A stretch of DNA of 64,000 bases from Psychrobacter phenylpyruvicus DSM 7000 = NBRC 102152 (GCF_000685805.1 NZ_JMKP01000011.1:23433-87432); one strand, 5' to 3'. Positions 1 through 9,225 are shown, counted from the stretch's first letter. The notes: a model not told the origin generated them from the sequence alone. Translations and numbers: made by a program.

Positions 1-1248
1 ACCAACAAATCACTATTAGAGCGCCGTCTGGCTGTATTACCAAAAGGTCTTGGTGTGGCTTTCCCAGTCTTTGCTGACAAAGCATTGAATTCAGAGCTTT
101 GGGATGTAGAAGGCAACCGTTACATTGATTTTGTCGGTGGTATCTCAGTATTAAATACAGGTCATAACCACCCAAAAATCACAGCCCGTGTGCGCGAGCA
201 ACTAGATAAATTTACTCATACTGCGGCTCAAATTGTTAACTATGAAAGTTATGTAAGCCTTGCTGAGAAGCTGTGTGAGCTAGCCCCAATTAGTGGCGAT
301 AAAAAAGCTGTGTTTTTTACTACCGGTGCTGAAGCCGTTGAAAATACCATGAAAATTGCCCGCGCTTATACTGGCCGTCATGGCGTTATCTCATTCTCCG
401 GTGGCTGGCATGGTCGTACTCATATGTGTATGGGGCTAACTGGTAAAGTGATTCCTTACAAAAATAACTTTGGTCCTATGCCAGCTTCTATCTATCACGC
501 CATGTTTCCAGCACCAGAGCTTGGGGTAACTGAAGAGCAGGCGCTAGAAAGTATTGAGATGATTTTTCAGTCATCAATTCACCCCAGTGACGTGGCAGCA
601 ATGATTGTTGAGCCAGTGCAGGGTGAGGGCGGTTTCCACCAAGTGACACCCACGTTTGCCAAAAAACTGCGTGAGATCTGTGACGAGCATGGCATCATAC
701 TAATCTTTGATGAAGTACAAACCTGCTTTGGTCGTACCGGTACTTTATTTGCCACTGAGCAATTGGGTGTTGAACCAGATTTAATGACCAGTGCTAAGAG
801 TTTGGCCGGTGGTTATCCTCTCTCAGCAGTTATCGGACGTGCTGAAGTAATGGATGCACCACAGACAGGTGGGCTGGGTGGTACTTACTCAGGGAACCCA
901 CTGGGCTGTGTGGCTGCACTTGCAGTGATTGAAGTTATCGAAGAAGAAGGTCTACTTGAGCGCAGTAAAGTTATTGGTCAAACCATTGCTGATTTCTTAC
1001 AAGGCTTAAATAGCGACAAGATTGGTAATATCCGCTACAAAGGTGCGATGTTAGCTTTCGATCTAGTAGATGCACAGGGTAATCCAGATGTAGAGGCAAC
1101 CGTTAAGTTACGTGCCGATGCTTTTGAAAAAGGCTTGCTGCTGGCTTCCTGTGGCCGATATGGTAACGCCATCCGTATTATGGTGCCATTGACGGTTTCG
1201 GATGAGGTGTTACAAGAGGGTCTTGAGATCATTGGGGCAGCGTTATAG
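1..1248 (+). CDS. gabT: 4-aminobutyrate aminotransferase (5' end outside window)
   Basis: PLP-dependent class III aminotransferase that converts GABA and 2-oxoglutarate to succinic semialdehyde and glutamate in the cytoplasm. The frame is open from base 1, and the residues before the GTG at 55 (LLERRLAVLPKGLGVAFP) match the usual GabT N-terminus, so the true start lies upstream and the GTG is internal. Visible family signatures are NTGHNHPK, TTGAEAVENTMKIAR, the FSGGWHGRTH block, EPVQGEGGF, IFDEVQ and SAKSLAGG, whose lysine codon at 796-798 should form the Schiff base. The C-terminus is complete. A permease gene follows 104 bp downstream on the same strand, which fits a GABA or amino-acid utilisation operon. 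The partner gabD is not visible and may lie upstream. Confidence 0.95.
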   Translation, partial: TNKSLLERRLAVLPKGLGVAFPVFADKALNSELWDVEGNRYIDFVGGISVLNTGHNHPKITARVREQLDKFTHTAAQIVNYESYVSLAEKLCELAPISGDKKAVFFTTGAEAVENTMKIARAYTGRHGVISFSGGWHGRTHMCMGLTGKVIPYKNNFGPMPASIYHAMFPAPELGVTEEQALESIEMIFQSSIHPSDVAAMIVEPVQGEGGFHQVTPTFAKKLREICDEHGIILIFDEVQTCFGRTGTLFATEQLGVEPDLMTSAKSLAGGYPLSAVIGRAEVMDAPQTGGLGGTYSGNPLGCVAALAVIEVIEEEGLLERSKVIGQTIADFLQGLNSDKIGNIRYKGAMLAFDLVDAQGNPDVEATVKLRADAFEKGLLLASCGRYGNAIRIMVPLTVSDEVLQEGLEIIGAAL

Positions 1249-1278
1249 CGCTAAAGATTATCAGGAAGCAATCGCTAT

Positions 1279-1322
1279 ACCTAATAATGTTATGCATAGG
1301 AAAGTGGGTGGCATTATTAGGT
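1279..1322 (+). other. Inverted repeat between gabT and the permease gene
   Basis: Perfect 11-bp inverted repeat ACCTAATAATG (1279-1289) / CATTATTAGGT (1312-1322) with a 22-nt loop. No T-run follows, so it is more likely an intercistronic mRNA hairpin (processing or partial polarity) than an intrinsic terminator. Confidence 0.5.
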
Positions 1323-1352
1323 TAAATAATCAGATGAAATCAGGGAGTTGAT

Positions 1353-2792
1353 ATGTCTGGATTAAAAAAATCATTAGGAATGATAGATATCATTGCACTG
1401 GCCTTCGGTGCGATGGTAGGTTGGGGCTGGGTAGTGCTAGCAGGGGGCTGGGTTATGTCAGCTGGCATTTGGGGTGCAGTACTGGCCTTTTTAATTGGAG
1501 GACTAGCGGTTATCTTTATTGGCTTTGCTTATGCAGAGTTAGCAGCTTCCATGCCCATCACTGGTGGGGAGCACACCTATACCCATAGGGCACTTGGGGT
1601 GCATGTCTCCTTTATTTGCTCATGGAGTATTTTATTCGGCTATTTGTCGGTTGTGGCGTTTGAGGCAGTTGCACTACCGACCGTTATCGAATATCTGATT
1701 CCGAATTTCAATCAAGGGCTGCTCTGGAATGTGGCGGACTGGGATGTCTATGCCTCTTGGGCAGGTGTGGGGATGATTGGCTCGATTGTGGTAACTTGGT
1801 TGAACATTCGAGGTATGGAAGTTAGTGCCTGGTTTCAGAAATTAGCGGTTGGCGGTATTTTAATTGTGGGCACTTTATTAATGATAGGAGCCATTTTATA
1901 TAACCCTGCCAACTCTGATGCGGTTCAAGCACCAGCCTTTATCGGCGGTATCGGTGGCATGATGGCGGTTATTGTAATGGTGCCATTTATGTTTGTGGGA
2001 TTTGACGTTATTCCACAAGCTGCAGAAGAGATTGATTTAACGCGACCAAAAATCGGCATATTTTTATTATTATCTTTGGTAGTGGCGGTTGCTTGGTATG
2101 CGGGCGTGGCTTGGAGTGTGGGTAAAACATTACCTTTGATTCAAGCTCAAAACTCAACGCTTGCCACAGCCGATGCTATGACCAATGCTTGGGGCGGTAA
2201 ATGGGCCGGTATATTACTGGTTATGGGCGGTGTGCTCGGTATTTTATCGAGCTGGAATGCCTTTTTGGTAGGGGGCAGCCGTTTAATGTTTGCGATGGCC
2301 AAATCGCACATGTTGCCTAGCTTTTTAGCTAAGCTGCATCCGAAATATAACACCCCGGTTAATGCGATTTTATTAATTGGTGGTTTGGCTACCTTAGCTC
2401 CATTATTTGGTCGTCAGATGCTAGTATGGATTGTTGATGCCGGTGGCTTTGGTATTGTTATTGCTTATACCTGTGTTGCGATTTCCTTTTTGGTATTGCG
2501 TTATCGCGAGCCCGATATGGTCAGACCTTTTAGAGTTCCTGCCGGTAAGCTAATAGGGGTAGTAACCATTATTTTAAGCTCTGGTTTGTTGTTGTTATAT
2601 TTACCAGGTATGCCTTCAGCGCTTACTGGAATTGAATGGGTTATCTTCTTAGGTTGGACCTTGTTTGGTATATTGTTATATGCTTACTCTATTTCAAAAA
2701 ATCCGGGTAAGAGTAAAGCCTTTATGGATGCTGAAATTGTCGCTGTAAAAGAGATGAATGTGCAGTGGTTAAAAGATAATAAGCTGCTTTAA
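1353..2792 (+). CDS. APC-family amino acid permease
   Basis: Secondary transporter of the amino acid-polyamine-organocation superfamily, 479 aa with about 12 hydrophobic segments. The N-terminal stretch GMIDIIALAFGAMVGWGWVVLAGGW is the APC TM1 region with its substrate-binding glycine-rich break, and ELAASMPITGGEHTYTHRALG is the TM2-3 region. The ATG follows a GGGAG ribosome site (about 1342). It lies downstream of gabT on the same strand and ends at a strong intrinsic terminator, so import of GABA or a related amino acid is the simplest role. The exact substrate is an inference from context. Confidence 0.85.
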   Translation: MSGLKKSLGMIDIIALAFGAMVGWGWVVLAGGWVMSAGIWGAVLAFLIGGLAVIFIGFAYAELAASMPITGGEHTYTHRALGVHVSFICSWSILFGYLSVVAFEAVALPTVIEYLIPNFNQGLLWNVADWDVYASWAGVGMIGSIVVTWLNIRGMEVSAWFQKLAVGGILIVGTLLMIGAILYNPANSDAVQAPAFIGGIGGMMAVIVMVPFMFVGFDVIPQAAEEIDLTRPKIGIFLLLSLVVAVAWYAGVAWSVGKTLPLIQAQNSTLATADAMTNAWGGKWAGILLVMGGVLGILSSWNAFLVGGSRLMFAMAKSHMLPSFLAKLHPKYNTPVNAILLIGGLATLAPLFGRQMLVWIVDAGGFGIVIAYTCVAISFLVLRYREPDMVRPFRVPAGKLIGVVTIILSSGLLLLYLPGMPSALTGIEWVIFLGWTLFGILLYAYSISKNPGKSKAFMDAEIVAVKEMNVQWLKDNKLL

Positions 2793-2837
2793 GTGGCCTC
2801 CTAACCCAATAAATAATTTAATAAAGTTCATAAAAAA

Positions 2838-2862
2838 GCTCTGCCAATGGCAGAGCTTTTTT
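2838..2862 (+). terminator. Intrinsic terminator after the APC permease
   Basis: Stem GCTCTGCC / GGCAGAGC with loop AAT followed by TTTTTT. An A-run on the left side could also let it work on the minus strand. Confidence 0.9.
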
Positions 2863-2973
2863 ATATAGGGCTATAGCATGTATAGTTTTTTGGGGGATAA
2901 AAAGTAAAAAATATGCACATAAGTTTGGTATTGTAATATTTGTAATAATTTAGTAACATTCGCTATCAATGTA

Positions 2974-2996
2974 AATGATAATAGTTCGTATTATTG
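2974..2996 (+). promoter_or_regulatory. Candidate Fur box upstream of the FrpB-like receptor
   Basis: AATGATAATAG followed by TTATTGA resembles half-sites of the Fur consensus GATAATGATAATCATTATC but with irregular spacing. It lies about 70-90 bp upstream of the receptor ATG. A weak match, helped by the iron-uptake type of the gene. Confidence 0.4.
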
Positions 2997-3065
2997 ATTG
3001 CATTAGTGAGATAAGAATTAAATAACCGAAAACTTAGTCATTGCCAAATTAGCAGAGTGTATATT

Positions 3066-5105
3066 ATGCGTAAAACTAGCCTTAATAATTTATCTCCTCT
3101 ATGCCTTGCCATTATGTCCATCCTTGTTACACAAGCGGCGAGTGCTGAGACAGACATGCCCACTATGACGATGCAGAAGATAACTGTCAGTGCCAATAAT
3201 TCGATCGGTAACAGGGTACAAAATGAAGCAGTTTATAAGGAAGAATATGTGCCAGCTCAGCAAGCCTCTCATTTAAGTGACTTTTTAGAGGTGGTGCCTG
3301 GGGTGAGTGTTGGGGGTACTTCTTCAGTAAACCAACGTATTCGCGTGCGTGGTCTTGATGATACCAATCTTAAAGTTACCATTGATGGTGCTCGTCAAGA
3401 AGGGGCATTGTTTTATCATATGGGAGATGTGACTATCGATCCAGACCTGCTAAAGCAAACAGAGGTAGCCGTTGGTAACAACTCAGTGACACTTGGTAAT
3501 GATGCTTTAGGGGGCGGTGTGGCCTTTAAAACGGTGGATGCCGCTGATTTATTAAAGCCTGGTCAACAACTCGGGGCCAAGTTACATACCGGCTATGCCA
3601 GTAATAATGATGAGCTATTAACTTCAGCAACGCTATTTGCTGCTCCGACAGATAATATAGATTTACTGGCCTATTACGGTAAGCGTGATATTAGCTCTGG
3701 TGAAGATGGTGAGGGCCGTGAATTATTTGAAGACAGTAAAGCGGAAAATATTTTATTGAAAGCGGGTATTGTCGTTGCAGATGACCACCGTGTTGGAGCG
3801 AGCTTTAACCGTACCGAAAAAAAAGGTACTTTCCCATTTCGTCCAGATTTCCCTTTAAGAGCTGACGATCCTATTCCACAACAAGTTAAACGCGATACTT
3901 ATAATGTAGATTATGGCTTTAATCCTTCCAACCCACTGATTGATGTCTCTGCTAATGCGTATCAAACCAAGACCCAAATTTTACGTGATTCGGACCGCAT
4001 ACCCGGCTATGAATTCGATGCTGAAGTCAAAACTACCGGTGCAAAAGTTGAAAACATCAGTGTTATTGAGGGCCGCTTTGGTAACCATAAACTCATCGCT
4101 GGTGTGGAGCATTACAAAAAAGAGTCTGCAATGAGCCGTGATTTCGCTAAAGCAAGTAGTGATGATGCCAAAAATACTTCAGTATATTTAGAAGACCAAT
4201 GGCGCTTTGACAAACTTACTTTAACCCCAGGAGTTCGCTATGACCGTTATAAATCCCCAGAATTCGTAGCCGGCGGCAAAACGTATGACAATGTTGTAGG
4301 AGCATTGGCAGCCAGTTATGAAATCGCTCCGAATACCCAAATTTTTGGTAGTTATACGGAGCTGTTTAATGGTCCTGACTTGGGACAGGCTGTTTTTAAT
4401 AGTGATGGTGAGGGTATTTATGTAAATAAAGATCTAAAACCAGAAGAGGGCTACAACTCTGAGGTGGGTATTGCAACCACGCTAAGCGATTTGAGCACAG
4501 CCAATGATTCTCTGCTGTTAACTGCCAAATACTTTAAGTCTAATATTGAAAATTTCCAGCAATTTATGCGCACTGGTAATAGACCAGGTAGACATGGTAT
4601 TGATTGTGAAACTGGGGCAATAGGGGGTAAATGCCAAGGTATTTATAATAGTAACGAAGATTATGAAATCAAAGGGGTAGAGCTGGCTGCTAACTATTCG
4701 ACCAATAACTTTGGCATGGGTCTAAGCTATTCACGCGCGCGTAGTGAGGGCGATAAAACAGGCAATAGCATTCCATCGGTTAGTGGCGGCAGTGCCGACT
4801 CAGGTGATCGTTACACAGTCAACTTCAACTATGATCCAACTAATGAGGTGGGTCTAGGTTGGCGCAGCACTTATGTGGCCTCAATCACAGATAATAGCGG
4901 AGTTAGCAAGCCAAGTTATGATGTCCATGACGTGTATATGAGTTATGCACCTCGTAAGTTTCAAGATATAAAGGCAACCCTTGGCGTGTATAATATTTTT
5001 GATGAGACTTATGCTAGCCACTCTTCTCGATTAAGTGCAGATGAGGCTACTACTGACTTTGAACCAGGCCGTAACATCAAAGCCTCTTTGACATATCAGT
5101 TTTAA
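3066..5105 (+). CDS. TonB-dependent receptor, FrpB/FetA-like
   Basis: Outer-membrane gated barrel, 679 aa from the ATG at 3066 (MRKTSLNN, signal peptide ending near QAASA). A GTG at 3057 is also in frame but adds only three residues before the Met. The TonB-box region is near MQKITVSA. The plug shows RIRVRGLDDTNLKVTIDGAR, then LFYHMGDVTIDPDLLK and a KTVDAADLL block; the last two strongly resemble Neisseria FrpB/FetA, a ferric-catecholate siderophore receptor. The barrel ends in Phe (SLTYQF), as needed for outer-membrane insertion. A weak Fur-like site lies upstream and a terminator directly downstream, so the gene is probably monocistronic and iron-regulated. The ligand is uncertain because FrpB relatives also include heme and nickel receptors. 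Confidence 0.85.
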   Translation: MRKTSLNNLSPLCLAIMSILVTQAASAETDMPTMTMQKITVSANNSIGNRVQNEAVYKEEYVPAQQASHLSDFLEVVPGVSVGGTSSVNQRIRVRGLDDTNLKVTIDGARQEGALFYHMGDVTIDPDLLKQTEVAVGNNSVTLGNDALGGGVAFKTVDAADLLKPGQQLGAKLHTGYASNNDELLTSATLFAAPTDNIDLLAYYGKRDISSGEDGEGRELFEDSKAENILLKAGIVVADDHRVGASFNRTEKKGTFPFRPDFPLRADDPIPQQVKRDTYNVDYGFNPSNPLIDVSANAYQTKTQILRDSDRIPGYEFDAEVKTTGAKVENISVIEGRFGNHKLIAGVEHYKKESAMSRDFAKASSDDAKNTSVYLEDQWRFDKLTLTPGVRYDRYKSPEFVAGGKTYDNVVGALAASYEIAPNTQIFGSYTELFNGPDLGQAVFNSDGEGIYVNKDLKPEEGYNSEVGIATTLSDLSTANDSLLLTAKYFKSNIENFQQFMRTGNRPGRHGIDCETGAIGGKCQGIYNSNEDYEIKGVELAANYSTNNFGMGLSYSRARSEGDKTGNSIPSVSGGSADSGDRYTVNFNYDPTNEVGLGWRSTYVASITDNSGVSKPSYDVHDVYMSYAPRKFQDIKATLGVYNIFDETYASHSSRLSADEATTDFEPGRNIKASLTYQF

Positions 5106-5133
5106 TCCACTCAGTTAGCTTTTGAGTTAAAAA

Positions 5134-5163
5134 ATCCCGCGGCCTTAATGGTGGCGGGATTTT
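5134..5163 (+). terminator. Intrinsic terminator after the FrpB-like receptor
   Basis: Stem ATCCCGC (5134-5140) / GCGGGAT (5154-5160) with flanking A-run and TTT. It lies between two convergent genes and may serve both. Confidence 0.75.
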
Positions 5164-5238
5164 GATTTGCTAAAGTATTAGAGTTCTTTATTTACCAGTC
5201 TATTAGCTTATTTGTACTAGGCTATTGCCTATACTCAG

Positions 5239-6333
5239 CTACTGCAGTTTAGCATCCTCTTTTGAGAACACCTGACCAGTTACGGTTTTATATAAAGCAC
5301 AAACCATAATGACCATGCCCAATAAGCCTAAAGCAGGATAAAGCACGTTAATTAGGGTGCTAAATGGGAATAAAGAGGCCAGTAATGACAACACCACAAG
5401 GCTAATGGTTAAGGTGCGGAATTGTAGCGGATTCTTTTGTGAATCATAAAAACGAATCACACAGCCATACAAGTTAGTCACCGCCGTAGTAAACACTGCA
5501 ACTACCAATACGATGCTAAATAAGATACCTACTATTGGGCTGATGTTTTTGGCAATTTGTAGGAAGGGGATTTGATATTCAATGACATTGCTTAGATCAG
5601 ATAGCAAGGCCACAGTGATAAATAACAAACACAGACCCAAGAAGAAACCACCCATTACCCCAGCAACTCTCAGGGTTTTTAGATTCGATTCCTTACCGCC
5701 CATCGCCGTTAAAGTTGAGGTGGCCAAACTAACGTTGTAAGACACATAGACAACGGCTGAGGCCCACCAAAAAGGGGTAGCTAAAGTCGGAGTTAGGTTT
5801 TTTATGCTTTCATCAACCGTTGATAGTTGATCAAAGTGTGAGCCTAGGGTGACTAAAGAGATGGCAATAACGCTAAAGATAATAATAGGGGAGACGATGC
5901 CCAAAGCACGAACCGAGGACGAAAATCCGAAAATAACAGTGGCTAAAGTCATCCCCGCAATAATTAGCTTGCCGGTCATAACAGACAGTCCCCAATACTC
6001 ATTAATGGCTGCCCCGCCGCCTGAGAACATAATACTTACACAGCCAAACATAAAAAATAGCAACACATAGTCGCCAATAAAGCCTAATTTGTTGCCACAT
6101 AAATAGTTGAGTACATCTCGATGGCTGCAGGTTTGTAGTTTATTGCCAAGCTCCATAAACACTGAGCCATACCAGATAAACATAATGGTGGTGATAATTG
6201 CACCAATAATACCCACTAGACCATAGCCGGCAAAAAACTGTAACACTTCTTGCCCGCTGGCATAGCCTGCACCGATTACGGCGCCCACATAAACGCCTGC
6301 ATAGCTAATGGCCCTTAAAATCGAGTTACTCAT
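5239..6333 (-). CDS. YkvI-family putative membrane transporter
   Basis: Integral membrane protein of 364 aa with about 10 hydrophobic helices. The start MSNSILRAISYAGVYVGAVIGAGYASGQEVLQFF carries the GAVIGAGYASGQE motif typical of the YkvI family (LeuT-fold/APC relatives of unknown substrate). It is convergent with the upstream receptor and divergent from nothing obvious. No operon partner was found. The physiological substrate is unknown. Confidence 0.75.
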   Translation of the reverse strand: MSNSILRAISYAGVYVGAVIGAGYASGQEVLQFFAGYGLVGIIGAIITTIMFIWYGSVFMELGNKLQTCSHRDVLNYLCGNKLGFIGDYVLLFFMFGCVSIMFSGGGAAINEYWGLSVMTGKLIIAGMTLATVIFGFSSSVRALGIVSPIIIFSVIAISLVTLGSHFDQLSTVDESIKNLTPTLATPFWWASAVVYVSYNVSLATSTLTAMGGKESNLKTLRVAGVMGGFFLGLCLLFITVALLSDLSNVIEYQIPFLQIAKNISPIVGILFSIVLVVAVFTTAVTNLYGCVIRFYDSQKNPLQFRTLTISLVVLSLLASLFPFSTLINVLYPALGLLGMVIMVCALYKTVTGQVFSKEDAKLQ

Positions 6334-6624
6334 ACCTTTATATCCCTATTAAAACTATCTGCTACACAGCAGTTGATGTAAAGCTTCTGAAGTTAACCCT
6401 GATGTTCTAGTTAACTGATAACGAATTTTGGGAAGTATATTAACAGTAAGTTATAAGAATACAAGGGCAGTTATTAGACGCTCAGTTAAACGATCGAAGG
6501 AACGATTGGTAATAATAGGGGTGGGTAGGCCGATATGAAGCTTCAAGTTGGATATGAATCTGAAGGTAAGAGTGAAGATAAGATTGTAGGTAATAATTGG
6601 TTAATAAATAGATAATAATTAGCC
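6334..6624. other. Intergenic region
   Basis: Gap upstream of the YkvI-type gene and downstream of the DUF305 gene. AT-rich with no ORF supported. It should hold the minus-strand promoter for the YkvI gene close to 6340-6420. Apart from the terminator at its right side nothing specific was seen. Confidence 0.4.
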
Positions 6625-6656
6625 AAAAAAAAGAGGCCTGACATCAATCAGGCCTC
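6625..6656 (-). terminator. Intrinsic terminator for the DUF305 gene
   Basis: Perfect stem GAGGCCTGA (6633-6641) / TCAGGCCTC (6648-6656) with an eight-base A run at 6625-6632, which reads as a U-run on the minus strand. It sits about 50 bp past the DUF305 stop. Confidence 0.9.
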
Positions 6657-6707
6657 GGCTTATCAAGTTAAGCGGTTGGTAATTATAGCTCTAAAGATAT
6701 AGCTGTA

Positions 6708-7499
6708 TTAAGAGTGCTGGTTGATCCAGTTTTGCATTAAATCAATTTCGGCCTTTTGGGCATCAATGATTTGTTGAGCCAACTTTTTCATCTCATCATT
6801 CTTACCATATTTTAATTGTACTTCTGCCATAGCTACAGCGCCTTGATGGTGAGGTAGCATACCTTTAGCAAACGCCATATCAGCATCTTGACTTAAGATA
6901 CCTTGCATCATGTCATCATGCATCGACTTCATACTGGTATCATAAGCTTGTTGCATCTCTTTGGTATAGGCTTGTTCTTCGGTATCTGGATTGGCATCTA
7001 ACCAATTCTTCATTTGCTTAATTTCAGCTTCTTGGGCGGCAATAATATCTGTTGCAAGCTTACGCATAGTTTCATCTTTACCATATTTAAGCTGAATCTC
7101 TGCCATGTCTACAGCGCCTTCATGGTGGGGCAACATACCTTTGGCGAAAGCCACATCCGCATCATTAGCCTGCATGCCTTGCATCATGTCCTCATGCATG
7201 TCATCCATACTATCCATATACTCTTTACCAAATTCGGTAGTGGCCGAGTGCTCTGCCATATTAGAAGTCATATCATGTGATTCATGGTCCACTGCGCTAT
7301 CATGGGTGTCTGCAGTTTCCGTACTCATTTCAGTATCAATTTCACTACCAGTTTCCTCTGAGGCAGGCTGGCAAGCGGTAAAAGCCAAAGCAGATGAACA
7401 CAACGCGGCAATCCCTAATAGTTTGGTCTTTGATGTTTTGTTATTTGATTTTTTATTAATAATAGAAACAGTACGATTATCTTCAGTATGATTAATCAT
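6708..7499 (-). CDS. Lipoprotein with two DUF305 domains
   Basis: Predicted exported lipoprotein of 263 aa. The N-terminus has a basic stretch, a hydrophobic segment LLGIAALCSSALAFTACQ and a lipobox-like Cys. Two tandem DUF305 (ferritin-like fold) copies follow, each with DMMQG..., AFAKGMLPHH(E/Q)GAV and MAE(I/V)QLKYGK; the paired His (near 125 and 217) and Met-rich helices suggest copper or another soft metal binding, as proposed for this family. The linker before them is rich in Asp, His, Met and Ser. ATG 7499 is chosen because GGAG precedes it by 8 nt; a GTG at 7502 is adjacent. It appears monocistronic, with a strong terminator behind it. Confidence 0.85.
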   Translation of the reverse strand: MINHTEDNRTVSIINKKSNNKTSKTKLLGIAALCSSALAFTACQPASEETGSEIDTEMSTETADTHDSAVDHESHDMTSNMAEHSATTEFGKEYMDSMDDMHEDMMQGMQANDADVAFAKGMLPHHEGAVDMAEIQLKYGKDETMRKLATDIIAAQEAEIKQMKNWLDANPDTEEQAYTKEMQQAYDTSMKSMHDDMMQGILSQDADMAFAKGMLPHHQGAVAMAEVQLKYGKNDEMKKLAQQIIDAQKAEIDLMQNWINQHS

Positions 7500-7805
7500 C
7501 ACAATAACTCCAAAATTAATTTGTTTAATTCTTTTTAAAGAACCTGTCAGTAAGAGGTTGGTAAGTAATAAGATAATTATAGCAACACTAATGGTCTAAA
7601 ATGTTATGAATAATAGACAGTCAGTGAAATTTTGCTAGCAATAAGAGCTAATTTGTTACCCTAAGTGGGCGAAATATAAATTTATAGGTGCTTAATTATC
7701 AGAATAAAGCGAATTAATACAGAGATTTACCTCTATATTACTTCAAAAAAAGCGTTTGAAAAATAAGCACTTGTCACGTAAAGAGTCAATTAAAAAAGGT
7801 GCACT
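7500..7805. other. Divergent intergenic region, DUF305 / DUF924
   Basis: 306 bp between divergent genes, AT-rich, expected to hold both promoters. No repeat, RNA gene or recognisable operator was seen. Confidence 0.4.
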
Positions 7806-8345
7806 ATGTATCAAGACATCATAGATTTTTGTTTTAAGGAAGTGGGGACTCAGAAGTTTTTTGAAAAGGATAATGAGTTTGATGAGCTACTCACTCGGCG
7901 TTTTGGTTCCACTTTAGAGCGAGCTGCAAAAGCAGAGTTGTATACTTGGCGAGCGCATCCGGAAGGGCGTTTGGCTGAGATTATTGTATTAGACCAGTTT
8001 TCAAGAAATATCTACCGTGATACTGCGAAGGCTTTTGCTCAAGATACAATGGCGCTGGTATTAGCACAAGAAGCTGTGGCGGCTGGCCTATTGCAGCAGC
8101 TTGAGAGTATGGAGGCTCGTCATTTTTTATTAATGCCATATATGCATAGTGAATCGAAGCTCATCCATGAGCAAGCTGAGCAGTTATTTAAGCAATATAC
8201 CAACGAAGAGGTCTATGGCTTTGAAATCCGTCATAAAGTCATTATTGACCGTTTCGGTCGTTATCCACACCGCAATGAAATCTTGGGTCGTCAGTCTACT
8301 GCAGAAGAGATAGAGTTTTTAACACAGCCTGGATCTTCGTTCTAA
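7806..8345 (+). CDS. DUF924 family protein
   Basis: Soluble protein of 179 aa with no signal peptide. The arrangement YTWRAHPEGRLAEIIVLDQFSRNIYRDTAKAFAQD followed by HFLLMPYMHSES and GRYPHRNEILGRQSTAEE is the conserved DUF924 (COG3803, TPR-like helical fold) signature. The conserved His, Arg and Asp residues are present and the length is usual. The function of the family is not established. It stands alone, convergent with the yceI-like gene 39 bp away. Confidence 0.85.
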   Translation: MYQDIIDFCFKEVGTQKFFEKDNEFDELLTRRFGSTLERAAKAELYTWRAHPEGRLAEIIVLDQFSRNIYRDTAKAFAQDTMALVLAQEAVAAGLLQQLESMEARHFLLMPYMHSESKLIHEQAEQLFKQYTNEEVYGFEIRHKVIIDRFGRYPHRNEILGRQSTAEEIEFLTQPGSSF

Positions 8346-8384
8346 CTTTTATCCTATGATTCTTTGCGATGAATGACGACGTTA

Positions 8385-8987
8385 TCACTTGGCAGGCATT
8401 AGCTCACCGGTGATAACTATGGGAATGGTGGTTCCAAAGATACCTGGGAAGGCGGTCACTCCGTAGTCATGACGATTAACAAGTCCTGTGGCTTTGAACT
8501 TTAAAGCACTAGGCTTAGTTTTTGACTGGGTATAGACGTCGGTTAAGGTCACTTTAACGGTCATAGGCTTACTTTGGCCCAATGCGATAAAGTTTCCGGT
8601 GACGTAGCCTTCTCGTGGATTGAGTAATCTAACCTTGGTAGAGTCAAACTTCAGGGTAGGGTACTGCTTGGTATTTAACAGCTCCTTTCTACGGATAAAG
8701 TAATCACGGGGCTTAAGATCGGTATCAATACTGTCAGTATAGACGGTAAAACGTATCTCGGTGTTCTGAGGGTTGGTTTCATCATAATTAATGACCCCTT
8801 CCAGCTTGTTAAATTTACCCTTGATAATAGAGTTTTTTAGGTAAGAAACCTCAAAGTTGACTTTGGTTTTTGCAGGGTTTAGCTGCCATTTTTGGGGAGG
8901 GGCAGCGCCATTAGCAATAAGAGGCAAGCACAAAATGGCAGAGGTACCTAAGGTTTTAATAAAGCGAGTGGTAGTGGGGGTGAACAT
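8385..8987 (-). CDS. YceI family periplasmic protein
   Basis: Exported protein of 200 aa with a signal peptide (MFTPTTTRFIKTLGTSAILCLPLIANGA) and one YceI-like lipocalin-fold domain: WQLNPAKTKVNFEVSYLKNSIIKGKFNKLEG at the start and VTGNFIALGQSKPMTVKVT further on. YceI domains bind isoprenoid or fatty-acyl ligands in an eight-stranded barrel; the cellular role is often unknown. The start at 8987 is chosen because it begins a normal signal peptide and GGAA lies at a suitable distance; an upstream in-frame Met at 9038 is less likely. A Zur-like palindrome lies 222 bp upstream in the divergent spacer. Confidence 0.85.
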   Translation of the reverse strand: MFTPTTTRFIKTLGTSAILCLPLIANGAAPPQKWQLNPAKTKVNFEVSYLKNSIIKGKFNKLEGVINYDETNPQNTEIRFTVYTDSIDTDLKPRDYFIRRKELLNTKQYPTLKFDSTKVRLLNPREGYVTGNFIALGQSKPMTVKVTLTDVYTQSKTKPSALKFKATGLVNRHDYGVTAFPGIFGTTIPIVITGELMPAK

Positions 8988-9208
8988 GATAAAAATTCCA
9001 ATAATCAGTAACCGTACTGAGTTCAAAATATTAAACAATAATAAATACTTAAATGCTTAATTAACGCATAGGTGCCTATTCTAACATGCAGGTTCGGTAT
9101 GAAGTGAATGGCCTGCGTAAAGCATTTAAACAAGATAAGCATCTAGCAAATAAAAGTAGTAGAGGGAAATTAGCTATGGAAAATAAAAAACCATACAAAA
9201 TTAAAGTT
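8988..9208. other. Left part of the yceI / tonB divergent spacer
   Basis: AT-rich spacer with no supported ORF. An imperfect inverted repeat (GCAGG near 9090 / CCTGC near 9113) is the only structure noticed. The right part of the spacer holds the Zur-like and weak Fur-like sites. Confidence 0.35.
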
Positions 9209-9225
9209 ATGTTATAATATAACAT
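9209..9225. promoter_or_regulatory. Zur-box-like palindrome upstream of tonB
   Basis: ATGTTATAATATAACAT: perfect 8-1-8 palindrome identical to the core of the gamma-proteobacterial Zur operator (consensus core ATGTTATAWTATAACAT). The same 7-1-7 core recurs at 37583-37597 and 40357-40371. It lies between the divergent yceI-like gene and tonB-exbB-exbD, and could control either. A -10-like TATAAT overlaps it at 9213. Confidence 0.75.

Noticed and set aside
7014..7491. Two plus-strand ORFs opposite the DUF305 gene
   Set aside because: Antisense shadows of a duplicated, His/Met-rich gene; repeated text mirrors the coding strand.
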